Assembly (NCBI RefSeq): GCF_963678635.1
Contig: NC_087063.1
Location: 12,870,368-12,934,367 of the forward strand
Source of the DNA: Symsagittifera roscoffensis
Lineage: Eukaryota; Xenacoelomorpha; Acoela; Convolutidae
Length of the DNA stretch: 64,000 nucleotides
Direction: 5' to 3'
Made by a program: the position numbers and the translations under genes. Positions 50,982-60,751 of this stretch are shown here, one piece after another; the first letter of the stretch is position 1; every line of letters begins with the position of its first letter. The notes under the pieces are model-generated. The model did no database searches. It saw only the letters and a list, made by a program, of their open reading frames with translations, and had not been told where the DNA came from.

Positions 50982-53222
50982 TCAAGAAATCTCCAGATCC
51001 TTTGTCTTCTCTGTCGCGTTTTCTAGCCTTGGTGTTAGGGACGGCCACCTGCCTCTTTCTTGCGTTAGTCGGTACACCATCGACTCCAGTTGCTTCTCAG
51101 TCGCAGCCACATTTTTTATCTCTTTACTTGGTCCCCTTGACTTGCTGGTGGAGCTCGTGATGGTCAAATCCATACTTCGGAACCACAAGCTGGCCGTCAA
51201 ATGACTTATTATTGGGTGGTCATCCCCTATAGCCGGACTGAACTTGAGTTGTCTGGCGAAATTCGATATCTCTATCAAGAGGACTTCATCCAATACATTG
51301 AGGATATCTGCTAATTCATAGAAGCCCCTCAACGCGTGGGACACATCCGCCCACGCCGCCGCCAGTTCTGACTTGCGAAGCCTCAAGTTCGTCGGTTCGA
51401 ACTCTCGATTGAGAGCTGCCATCAGGATCCGCCATGCATTCCCCTCGGCTATTAAGATCAAAACCGCATATACAAACTGCAGAGCGGGAGGCATGCTCGC
51501 GTACCCGGGGAGCGTCGTGAATACCACTCTTGTCTTGGATCCAAATCGGGAAGTGACGTTTTCCTGCACCTCATTCATCGCCGCAAACAACATCTGGATG
51601 GCTTCCCATATTTTTTTTGGCGCAGTCTCATCGCCCTTGAGTTGCTCAAGAAACCCAGTCGCATGCAGGTGGTCATTCATTCCTGCAAACAGTAGTAGCT
51701 CTGGCTCGCAAGGCATCTCTGAATTTATCGCGACCACCAGGGTTAACATCTGGTTCAACTCAGCCCCTGGCAGCGAGTATATCAAGGTCTCCGGCCAGAA
51801 CAACTTGGGAGACGTTCCCTCAAAGTCCGATCCCGCCACGATGATCACCCTTGCGGCAGCTGGATCTGCTCTGTCATAAACTGCTAAAGTCTTGGCCAAT
51901 TGGGCATTCCCGCAGGGTTTCCCATATCTCGGGTCGTCCGCCAATCTCATACCCTCATAAGCGGCATCTGGCATTTCCATTTCTCTTGGGTCCAGTAGTT
52001 TTTCCACCACCCTCAACTGCGCGGGAGTTGCCAGCCTAATTCTGGCTATATTAGTTCGGTGCTTAGGGGGCTCCACTATGAGTCCCGGACTCCCTAATGA
52101 CTTGAGAGGTCTGTAGTTGATTGGTCCCATGACCGATCTTATGGGAATCCCAGTCAGATCAGCCGTCTCCATCGTTCTTGCCCTCGAGAAATGCGTCTCG
52201 TGGGCTTTTATCCAGTCCACGCATTGGTGTCTACTTAAGTCCTCGTGTGACACGCGCTCGAGGCCCAGAGCTTCCGCCAACTCTTGTCTGCACTCCAGAT
52301 CCTCCAGGTCCAACTCCTTTACCTTCTCCAGATATCTCGACCGGCTTGTCTCCGCCGGTCTCTCCGCCCTCTTGCTCTCTACCACTAACACCGAAGACAC
52401 TACCGAACTCTGGGGTGTTGGTGACGTTGCTTCCTCGGCCTCCATCGGTGCGGAACCCGGTAATCTAGTCCGGCTACTTCTCGAGCTGCCTCTAGAATCG
52501 ATTCTCACCCCCAGGCGACTGGAGACGGTTCTTGAGGCAAGGAAAGGGGGATTTGGAGGTGGTCCGAATGTGAATTGGGCCGTCTCAAGCAAGTCTGCCT
52601 CCAATGCACTTATGTGCCATGGGAAAACGTCGTTCAACCATTCCACCCCCCTAGGCCTGTCAAAATGGATTCCATCTGAGGATGCATCGTCGGGGAAGGC
52701 GGCTCGCACTATTGGCTCGGCTAAATCCAGCAATCCAAAGGGAAGGACACTCCTCTGATGTATTTGCCTGACCACTTCGTTCAGGTTCCGTACTTTCGTA
52801 TTCATCTCCATCGCGTGTTGGTCAGCCTTCATATTGTAAGGGATAGTACAAATTGTGAGTATAGCAGGATCCATTTGAATCCGTAACTCCTCAAGGATAT
52901 AGCTCATTTTGTCATGTAGCCTCATGACTTTCCTTGATTCCCCCCTGGACACGTCATTAGTCCCGATCGTTAGAAATACCGTGTATAATCTTGCCATCCC
53001 TAGCATCTCGAGTGATGCTAATATCTGTGGCATTGCAGCTCCAGCGAAACTCAAGATCCCAGTCTGCCAAGGCGACTGAATCCGGGTCAGCACCCGCAGC
53101 AGGCTGCCCCCTATGATTAGGTGGACCGTACCCTCCGGCACACGTGGCTGCGTATAGTATTCCACCCAAGCCGCGTCATGAAAGCAATCCCTCCTGACTC
53201 TTTGTTCTGTGTTACAATCCAT
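50982..53222 (-). CDS. ORF3 SGNH/GDSL-like domain protein, copy 4 (746 codons)
   Basis: The longest open frame in the window. From an ATG (MDCNTEQRVRRDCF), residues 30-45 carry HLIIGGSLLRVL (block I; the GDS of copy 1 is GGS here, Ser kept). Then come SFAGAAMPQIL (block II-like), FLTIGTNDVSRGE (block III), ASSDGIHFDRPRG (block V Asp/His), a Ser/Arg-rich linker, a second weak set (VIIVAGSDFEGTS, LLLFAGMNDHLH) and GDDHPIISHLTASLWF. SGNH proteins are esterases or acyl-hydrolases; esterase-like domains are known in ORF1 of some CR1-type LINEs. A TGA just upstream (about 53,239) cuts it from the coiled-coil part, where copy 1 reads through. Confidence 0.65.
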   Translation of the reverse strand: MDCNTEQRVRRDCFHDAAWVEYYTQPRVPEGTVHLIIGGSLLRVLTRIQSPWQTGILSFAGAAMPQILASLEMLGMARLYTVFLTIGTNDVSRGESRKVMRLHDKMSYILEELRIQMDPAILTICTIPYNMKADQHAMEMNTKVRNLNEVVRQIHQRSVLPFGLLDLAEPIVRAAFPDDASSDGIHFDRPRGVEWLNDVFPWHISALEADLLETAQFTFGPPPNPPFLASRTVSSRLGVRIDSRGSSRSSRTRLPGSAPMEAEEATSPTPQSSVVSSVLVVESKRAERPAETSRSRYLEKVKELDLEDLECRQELAEALGLERVSHEDLSRHQCVDWIKAHETHFSRARTMETADLTGIPIRSVMGPINYRPLKSLGSPGLIVEPPKHRTNIARIRLATPAQLRVVEKLLDPREMEMPDAAYEGMRLADDPRYGKPCGNAQLAKTLAVYDRADPAAARVIIVAGSDFEGTSPKLFWPETLIYSLPGAELNQMLTLVVAINSEMPCEPELLLFAGMNDHLHATGFLEQLKGDETAPKKIWEAIQMLFAAMNEVQENVTSRFGSKTRVVFTTLPGYASMPPALQFVYAVLILIAEGNAWRILMAALNREFEPTNLRLRKSELAAAWADVSHALRGFYELADILNVLDEVLLIEISNFARQLKFSPAIGDDHPIISHLTASLWFRSMDLTITSSTSKSRGPSKEIKNVAATEKQLESMVYRLTQERGRWPSLTPRLENATEKTKDLEIS

Positions 53223-53240
53223 GCGGTTGTGCCTGTGGTA

Positions 53241-54344
53241 TCAGCCCTCCGTGTTCTTCTTGTAACTGGAGATTACCACACTCCTGACCGGTTGCTCCCT
53301 CCATGTCGGGGGTAACTCCACTCTGGCTGGACTCTCACGATTTCTCAGCTGTAGCCTCTCATTCAATTCTTTCAGACGCGACGAGCTCCCGCTCACCCTA
53401 CTGCCGCTCGGGGTTGAACTCGGAGTATACCCCGACAGTGCGACGTCCATCAATGGGCGTATCGGTTGTGTCTCTAAACCACGCAGGGAGGACGTTGACT
53501 CAGTCGGTATCCATACCTCCAACCCCTCGTTCACGTGTTCTTGAGCCGCGCGGTCTAGGTTAAACCGTCCCTTCGATCTGGGAGCCTCATCCACTTCCAT
53601 ACGTGACTCTGGCCTCGAACCGACGGCCGTTCGCTCCTTGGGCCTGGCTCCCTTTTGCATGTCGAGCTCTCGTTGTCGCCGCTGGATTTTCTCAAGTTCC
53701 TCCTGGGATTTTCTCTCGCTGTTCGCAATTCGCCGCATTCTCTCGCACCCTTTGTTCTTGCTGGTGCTCGGCCTTCAGAATATCGAGTTCCCTCCGCGCT
53801 TGGTCTTTTTCAAAGATCGCCTGATCTCTCTCCATATTCGCTTGATTCCTCTCGAGCTTCGCCTGATCCCGGTCAAGATTCGCCTTGTTCCTCTCCCTTT
53901 GTGTTCTCTCAAGTTCTCTTTTCAGACTACTGAGGTCAGGATACGCCTCTTCCGTTTGCTGCGCTCGCGTCATAGAGGGTGGCTTACTCGTGTGTTGGCC
54001 CGCTGACCTTGCCGATGGTCTGGTTGGTAGTGGGAACTCCCCTGCGCCATACTCGGTGTTATTGCTCAAACCAGGATTCCTCGCCATGTCTAGTCCTCTC
54101 AGCCCTCCATCCACATTCCAGCACAGCCATCTGGTCTGCTCTTGGTTGGATATGCCATCAGTGGTGTAGCCGACTATTAAAACCGCTTTCACCCTGCTCT
54201 TCCAGTTGAAGGATGGCGTTCAGCATCACTGCCATTCTCTCATCCACTTGGGTATAATCCGGGTCGCTCAGGCGTATGTATAATTCATCAAGCGTGGGCC
54301 TCTTCAGAGCCGCGGGCATGGACTTCCAAAATCGATCTACCATT
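53241..54344 (-). pseudogene. ORF3 N-terminus and heptad coiled coil, copy 4
   Basis: Frames from an ATG at about 54,344 (MVDRFWKSMPAALKRPTL), then 53,692-54,192 (PDLSSLKRELERTQRERNK, then at least four seven-residue units of the type ERDQA) and 53,241-53,738 (RRQRELDMQKGARPKER, RFNLDRAAQEHVNE, QPIRPLMDVALSGYTPS). Frameshifts near 54,180 and 53,720 separate the pieces. The strict heptads predict a long coiled coil ahead of the hydrolase-like domain, a plausible gag-like or scaffold arrangement. Confidence 0.55.
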
Positions 54345-54370
54345 TTTACAATCTCTAGATGACCTTGCGC

Positions 54371-54429
54371 ACGTACCAACTTGAGAATTACCGTACCAAC
54401 TTGAGAATTACCGTACCAACTTGAGTACT
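54371..54429. repeat. 20-bp tandem repeats upstream of ORF3, copy 4
   Basis: Three units of cgtaccaacttgagaattac, the same 20-base repeat and position as 12,061-12,146 in copy 1. Confidence 0.7.
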
Positions 54430-54824
54430 TGAGAAAAAACCTTTGCAAATGTTGCTGACTTGTGGGTTTGTTCAAGACCTTCTTGTCTCTTTCAGTTGAG
54501 TGTAGTTGGGTAGTCAATTTGACTTTACCAAATCAATCTGAAAATAAAACTTGATCTTTAGACTAAGATGCTATGTTCCTAACCCAAACCCCCCCCCATT
54601 ATTACAGTTAAAACCTTATCCTTTCGTTCTACTAAAATAATTCAATTGGAAGTTTTCTAAGAGCATGCAGATTCATTTTATGTTTTAGCACCGTCAGTCA
54701 TTTAAAATTTAATTGTCATGCCAATCACATTTAAGATCCTTTTACCTGTTCCGTGCCGCAATACCTAACTTGAGATCCCTTCATGCCCAACTCGAGACCC
54801 CCTTGTACCCGACTCAGGTGATAC
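54430..54824. other. Intergenic spacer between macro-domain ORF and ORF3, copy 4
   Basis: No ORF; AT-rich; homologous to 12,147-12,541, including the C run (aaaccccccccc) and ttttagcaccgtca. Confidence 0.6.
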
Positions 54825-55469
54825 TCAAGTATATTTCTTGTACAGATGTACCATTATCTCCGTTTCTGCGAAGACCACGTGTAGGATAGCATATAGTTTC
54901 CTTGGGCTCAGCTTGCCCCTGTTCGGGTCATAGACCGGCGTTGAGACTTCCGTTATTCTTCTTTCGATCATGAAGTCTCGCAGTCTCGTTAGTGTCACCA
55001 TCACGTGTTCAGGATCGATCGTGTTCCTCTCACTGACCCTCGTCACTAAGAAGCAGAGGTATTTGCCTGGTACTTGTGCTACTGATGGTGGAAGCGCAGC
55101 CATTCCTCCCAGCCCCGGTCTCTGTCTGAATAGAAACTCCACGTTCTGGTATTCTCTCTTGAAGTCGGCCTCCAGTCTTGATTTGAAACTCATATCCGCC
55201 GTGATACAGATTGCGCTTGTCCTGTCCGACACAATGAAGTCGCTATCCGTTATCAGGATGTTCTCCGAGTATTCGTTGGGTATTTCAAACTTCGTTCTGA
55301 AATTCCGTCCTTTGGTAAGCTCAGCCTCCTCCACATCCAGTTCCAGTAGGCTCGTTTCTCTCACTTCCCTGAGTTTCTTTATCATCAAATTTTTGGTGTG
55401 GGTAAGTCCTACCCCCACTCCCCGGACAAAAATATTTATCGACGTCCCCGTCGATGGTGCTGGGTCCAA
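54825..55469 (-). CDS. Macro-like domain (OARD1/TARG1 type), copy 4
   Basis: 214-codon frame covering the full macro-like fold: ILITDSDFIV, AICITADMSFKSRLEADFK, RPGLGGMAALPPSVAQV, KYLCFLVTR, VSTPVYDPNRGKLS and ETEIMVHLY. It starts after a TAG (about 55,530) that copy 1 lacks (KT followed by stop in place of KTED). Most substitutions relative to copy 1 are conservative, suggesting past protein-level constraint. ADP-ribose recognition is the likely role; catalysis is doubtful. Confidence 0.6.
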   Translation of the reverse strand: MDPAPSTGTSINIFVRGVGVGLTHTKNLMIKKLREVRETSLLELDVEEAELTKGRNFRTKFEIPNEYSENILITDSDFIVSDRTSAICITADMSFKSRLEADFKREYQNVEFLFRQRPGLGGMAALPPSVAQVPGKYLCFLVTRVSERNTIDPEHVMVTLTRLRDFMIERRITEVSTPVYDPNRGKLSPRKLYAILHVVFAETEIMVHLYKKYT

Positions 55470-56417
55470 ATTATCTGGTGGAATCTCGAGCGGCCTGTCT
55501 GTTGCTGTCCAGCTGAAGAGGGGATGCTATGTTTTCATGTGCTTTCCCGCTGATACGTCGACTTGTTGGATGCTTTGTCCTTCGTCGCTTCCGCTCTTGA
55601 CATCGCGCATCCAATCTAATATCCTCAAATTCGTATTCTCCCTCCTCTCTATCTCGCTCTGTTCCAAATCTGTCTCTCGTTCTGGTGTCGAGTAGTCTTC
55701 CTGTGGGTAGTGTTCATTATTGTTGATAATTTGCCATTCACCGTCGGCTCCTAGTTCGCCCACACTTAGTAGATCTTCGCTTAGTTCATCGGGCTGTATC
55801 TTATCAATCAAGAAATCATCTCCATACCTGTTGTACATATTGACTGTCCGTTTGCGATTGCCAGTCCTAGTCCCCGCTGCTATTGGTTAGTCTTGTTCTG
55901 TCCACTTTGGCACCTCTCCCTGCTCCGGATCGTTCCAGTCTTCTTCCACAAAGGATTCCGCCTCAGAGTCCGCTTCTATCCTTTCATTGTTATCCAAGTT
56001 CAAGTTCTCGTTGCCATCATTTTTCTCTCTGGTGCCTTTTTCGTTCACTTCACACGCTGGCTCCACCAGTAGGTACTCCAGTCCCTCCATGTCCTGTGGT
56101 ATACACCAGTCCTCTGGGGATGGGACGTGAGGCTTCAGATTTTCATAACGTGCTGCTCGCCCCTTACTCAAGCGGTAGAACCGTCCTTGCTGGTGTACTT
56201 TCGTTATCATGAATGGTCCTCTCCATTTCTTAAGTAGTTTCTTTGTCCCTTTGGGTGGTATGACATTCTGGAAGACCAACATGTACTGGCCCACTTCATA
56301 TGGCTTCGCCTGTAATATCTTTTCATCATATTTCTTGCGCTGTCTCATTTGTGCTTGCGCAGTGTTCCTCCTGCAGAGCTCGTTTAGTTCCTGCTGTCTC
56401 CTGATCGCTTCTTTCAC
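55470..56417 (-). pseudogene. Integrase C-terminus and acidic linker, copy 4
   Basis: Frames 55,887-56,417 (QMRQRKKYDEKI, KKWRGPFMITKV, GRAARYENLKPHVPSPEDW, EVNEKGTREKNDGNE) and 55,527-55,838 (YNRYGDDFLIDKIQ, STPERETDLEQSEIERREN, LRILDWMRDVKSG). It lacks the 28-bp deletion and both linker stops of copies 1-3, and so shows that integrase and macro domain were one reading frame. A TAG near 55,888 is private. Confidence 0.7.
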
Positions 56418-56457
56418 GTAAGCTTGAGGCGACGTCCGCTTCCATTCGTATTCCGGT

Positions 56458-57278
56458 TAAAAGAATGTCAGGGGCATTGCTCTCTCCCTGCCCGTCAACA
56501 TCATGAAAGGACTGATGCCCGTTGTTGAGTGTTGCGTACTGTTGTACGCCCCTACGATTTGCGGCAGATATTTATCCTAGTCCGTCATGTATCTTGAGCA
56601 GTATACCCTCAGCATGTTCACCAACGTTCTATTCTGTCTCTCTACCAGCCCGTTGGTCTGAGGATGGTAGGTTGTTGAGTGTGCTTGAGCAATGTGTGAC
56701 TTCTTCATCAATTCTTTTGTCAAGTCCCCCACAAAGGCTTTGCCGTTGTCTGACTGAAAAGTCATTGGACAACCATATCGTGATATCCAATGCGTTGTCA
56801 GGTGGTCACAAGTCTCCTCTGCTGAGGCTGTTTGACACGGGACCGCTTCTGCCAACTTTGTGAAGTGATCTATTATAACCAGTATCTGGTTATTTCCCGA
56901 CTCTGTCATGCAGATTTTTTGATGGTCTATCTGCACCACCTCGTTAAATTCTGAGCTTTCAACGGACTTGAGTGGGAACTTAATTTTCCTTGGATCTTTT
57001 ACTTGCAGGCATGCCAGGCATGCATTCACCCATCTCTCGCAAGCTTTCCCTTATCCTTGCCAATCAAACCTGCGAAGTATTCTCTGTTGCACTTTGTCTA
57101 TCCCCTGGTGCCCCATCTGATCGTGCGATCTGAATAACACTTCCGTCTGATACAATTGTGGTAATATGATGAGGTTGTGCTTGTGTAATATCTTCTCCTC
57201 ATCTTTTCTCTTGCACGCTACCACCCCATCAGCTGTGTGATAGAGTAAATCTTTTCTTTCTTTGTAGAACTGGCTCAA
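56458..57278 (-). pseudogene. Integrase zinc domain and catalytic core, copy 4
   Basis: Frames 57,051-57,278 (HHCC part) and 56,577-57,029 with QIDHQKICM, FQSDNGKAFVGDL and TTYHPQTNGLVERQNRT, so all three catalytic acidic residues (D, D, 35 residues, E) are in frame, unlike copies 1-3. Private stops follow at about 56,577 (Trp to TAG) and 56,458 (Tyr to TAA), and a frameshift lies near 57,045. From about 56,860 to 57,428 it is almost identical to copy 3; outside that stretch it is clearly diverged. Confidence 0.8.
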
Positions 57279-57857
57279 GATCTTATAGCTGTCTTCCTCC
57301 AGGTCCCCTTTCTCTTTGGACCCCGTCCGGATCTATTTGGAGAGGTTACTTGTCATCTTGTCATTCTTTTGGGCCCTTATCAGGTCCGACAGCCTATATC
57401 TCGCTTTGACATGTTCCTTCAGTGCCATGATCTGCCCATTCATTTCCCCAGGGTTGTGGATGTGATCCTTCAGCTTTACGCATATTATCCTCTTCACGAT
57501 CTTCGTATCACCTTCCGGCACCAGATTTGTTCTGACATTTGATTCGCACGATAGTTCCCTGAATGGTTTCCTCGATACCGCAATTCTCTCAAGTTCTTCA
57601 CCTCCTTGTACTTCTTGTTCGTCGAGTTGTACGTTCCTGAGGAGGGATCTGTTTGTAGCTCCCTGTCGCGGTGTCTCATCTTCTCCTCTGCCAGTATCAT
57701 GCATAAACTATCCTGATCATCGCTGCTCTTTTCCGAATTTTCATCCCATTCTTCACACTCCCCGGACAATTCTTCTTCTCCGTTATCTTCTTCCTCTGTG
57801 AATGTGGACCACTCCCCGGACTTTTGACCTAGTCCCAGGTGTTCAACTTCTTCCTTT
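57279..57857 (-). pseudogene. Integrase N-terminal extension and linker, copy 4
   Basis: Frames 57,333-57,704 (YRLSDLIRAQKNDKM at its end) and 57,494-57,922 (GLGQKSGEWSTFTEEED, SLCMILAEEKMRHRDRE). The TAG at 57,333-57,335 is shared with copy 3 only. At about 57,857 the sequence jumps straight into the pre-protease region, so protease, RT and RNase H are missing. Confidence 0.65.
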
Positions 57858-58338
57858 AAGGCTCTAGAAGTCGTCTGTGGGCTTATCGCACTCAAGTAAT
57901 CTGCGTATACCTCGATGTGCATTATTGTCTGGTCGCTGGTTCGCTTAAGTTCCTTGTCACCTCATGGCAACCTACAGTGATTATTGACATTATCCTGGCT
58001 CCGACTTTCGTTATGCCGAATGGCTTTCCCGTCACCATTTTCAGAGTCTTGCAATTTCCACTCTTTGTCGACCATGCTACAGCTTCTGGCACCGGCACCG
58101 AGCAACTTAACGTCTCATTCAATCTCTCTCTGTCGATCTCTTGCTTCAACCGTTGCTCTATTTCCTTCGTCGCTAGGTCCTGTTTCACCTTGTTAATCGC
58201 CTCTGACGCCGTTTTCTCATAATTTATCTCTAGGGCATTCCTGGCCGTGGCCTCTATCGCACTATTAACTTGCATTACAGCCTTCACTGTCTTCGTTGGC
58301 AGTTCCGTACTCGGTGCTTCCAAGTTTTTTTGATTCAA
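57858..58338 (-). pseudogene. Pre-protease region, copy 4
   Basis: 138-codon frame 57,922-58,338 with DLATKEIEQRLKQEI, LKMVTGKPFGITKVGARIM and VTRNLSEPATRQ, then a shifted remnant (MHIEVYADYL). A block of about 18 bases (gtgggcttatcgcact) foreign to the other copies lies at 57,877-57,893 beside the deletion joint. Confidence 0.6.
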
Positions 58339-59185
58339 ACTCAGTTTGTCTATTTCTCTGATTCTGCACCGCCGCTAATGCCAATTTATGCTTGGGGTGA
58401 CTCTGGTTCTTCACTGCCTCCCAAAACAAAGGACAGTCCATCCTGAAGTGCCCCTCCTGATTGCACAAGAAGCATCTTGCACCTATTTTGATGATTATGC
58501 CACTATAGTACTCGTGTTCCTCCATCTAGCTCATATATTCCTCATCTGGTGCATATCCCAGACTCTTCACGCCCTGCTTGTATGTTGTGCAATCCGCCAC
58601 GTGATGATCAGCTGACCCGCAGTTTGCGCATGATCTACGTTTGTCCATGTCATCTCTAGGCTTATACCATGACGACCTTTGTGGTTGACTCCCCCCTTGC
58701 ATATTCCTGTTATCCGAATATGAGTATTTCTTGGGTTTCATTAGCATGTACTCTCTTGACTTCTGTCTCATCTCTTCTGGAGTCGGTGCATTGTCTTTCG
58801 ACAATGTATAGTACGTTGCTAACATTGTTCTCAAGTCATCACTTTTTACCCCATCAATGAACTTTGAGGCGATGCTAAAGTTTCTTCTGCTCGTTGACTC
58901 TTCAGGATCACTTCTTCGTCTCAAGCTCTCGCGATCATCTAGGAACCGATCAATCGATTCATCGTCCCTTTGCCTTCTGTTTTCAAATCGCATCATCGCT
59001 TGATGACCCTTCATGCCTGACCCGAATCGATTCAACAATATCTCGAAGATTTTATCCGCAGTGTCGCGTTCCTCTCCCTTCTTCGCAACTACGCATTTCA
59101 ACGCCGGGCCTTCTAAGTTGCTGAGTATCACTGTGTAGGCTTGTCTCTTGTCGTTCAAGTTGTCTTGTTCTAAATGTAATCTCAT
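58265..59185 (-). pseudogene. Gag capsid end and CCHC knuckles, copy 4
   Basis: Frame 58,526-59,185 reads LEQDNLNDKRQAYTVILSN, then MMRFENRRQRDDESIDRFLD (the site destroyed by a T run in copies 1-3) and the first knuckle CANCGSADHHVADC. Frame 58,265-58,525 has the second knuckle CFLCNQEGHFRMDC after a private TAG near 58,526. This copy shows the original capsid-nucleocapsid continuity. Confidence 0.75.
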
Positions 59186-59190
59186 GACTT

Positions 59191-60519
59191 CTACCCAAGT
59201 ATCAATGCTCTGTTTGAATCATCTTTGAATTCTTTCGGCTTTTTGAAAGTTTTCCTGGATTTGCCACGTCCTCTGTCACTCGAGTCAGTGTTCCTCGTGG
59301 CGAAGGCTTCTAGTGTCCTGTTCATCATTTCCCAGGTGCTTGCCCACGTCATAGCATCCTGTCCCACGTTATTGTGAGTGGTGGAATCTCCTGGACCACT
59401 CGTCGTATTTGCTGTTCCACTTATCATAATTGCTTTGGCTCCCCCGGTGCTGTGCTCGCCGCATTCCGGGGTAATGGTAACGGTGTTGATTGCCGTTTGT
59501 TCCGTTGGGGTTCCCATGAAGTCGACTCTGTTGCCTTGCGTTCGATCCGCCGCCGGCCTGTCCTGTGACGTAGAGTTTCTCAAGATGGCGTCTAGTTTTG
59601 CCTGTATTGCACATGAACTCTCAGCCTGGTCCCTACTCATTGTGTCCATTCTCGTTTTCAGACTCCCCAACTGGCTGTTCACTGCGTCATACCGTTGCTT
59701 CATCTCTTGTATGTCTTTTTTGATGTTCTTGCCTCGCTCTCCGTCAGTGGCATCTACTTTGTCTGACATCTGCTGAAGCTTTTCCTCTGTCGCTTTCGCC
59801 AGATTGAAATTGTTGTCCAGGTACTCGTGTTTGTTGTATCTTATTTCCTTCTTTATCACCTCTCTACTCTTTTCGCTGTGCTTTAGTCTCTTGTCGATCT
59901 GATCTCGCTTCGCCATCAGATCGCCCAGCTCAAGAGAAGTTGTTGTTTCATGGTCAGCTGTTGCCCTGTTGTTGGCTGCTGCTTCGTCTTGGTTGGTCTC
60001 TGTCGTTTTCGTGGAAACTGTTCCGAATGTTTTGCCTTTAACGGCTTTCGGTTCCTCTGTCACTATGTCTCTTGATTTCATCCCGACCATCATTGCCAAC
60101 CTTTCAGTAAATTACGTTCTTTTTGCTTGAGACTCGTCCTTTACCGTATCTGGCGTGTTGCCTGTTGTGTCCTTCACAGTGTCTATCGGCGAGAACTCCA
60201 TCGACATTTGATTTGTTTCCTCTGCATTCGGCATCGGTGTTGACTCCGTCGTCTTCTTCTCCACCTCATCCACACTCTGGTCTGGTGTTTCTAGGTCAAT
60301 CTCGTTTGCGGGTTCCGCTTGTTTCCCTTCCGAGCCCTCTTTTGTCTTGTTCTCTCTAGTACTCCTTGTGTTGACCATGCTAACTGAAAAATTCTTCTTT
60401 GTTATTCTTGGGCCAACCGATGTCATTTTTCGTAGCGACGAATTATATGTTGTCTTTGATTCTGTAGCTCTTTTTTCCGCTATCGGTACCCTGCTCTGTC
60501 TCATGATTTTTATATACAA
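59191..60519 (-). pseudogene. Gag N-terminal region, copy 4
   Basis: Frames 60,112-60,519 (IMRQSRVPIAEKRATESKT, Thr/Glu-rich part) and 59,191-60,099 (MMVGMKSRDIV, coiled coil DLMAKRDQIDKRLKHSEKS, ASTWEMMNRTLEAFATR, KTFKKPKEFKDDSN). A TAA near 60,109 and a frameshift near 59,205 break it. It runs into the capsid segment without the long C run of copies 1-3. Confidence 0.7.
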
Positions 60520-60751
60520 TTGATTCTATTTACAATATTACTATTTACAAAATCCTATTCTAGGAATAAAAATTTTTGATAATGAATATAATAATAATAA
60601 AAAAAAACGTTCCTATAAGGTTTATTAAAATTTTACCAATTAGTGATCCCAACAGAATCTGATCTATCACGATTTAACGTTCGGACTAGTCCTATTGCTT
60701 TTGATTTAGTTATCTCGACCTGTCTTAAGACCCTTTGGTACCGTCACTACA

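Noticed and set aside
43978-54344. Envelope-like gene in the ORF3/ORF4 block
   Set aside because: No signal peptide, fusion peptide, furin site or C-terminal membrane anchor is visible; the content is coiled coil and hydrolase-like, so no retrovirus-like envelope is claimed.
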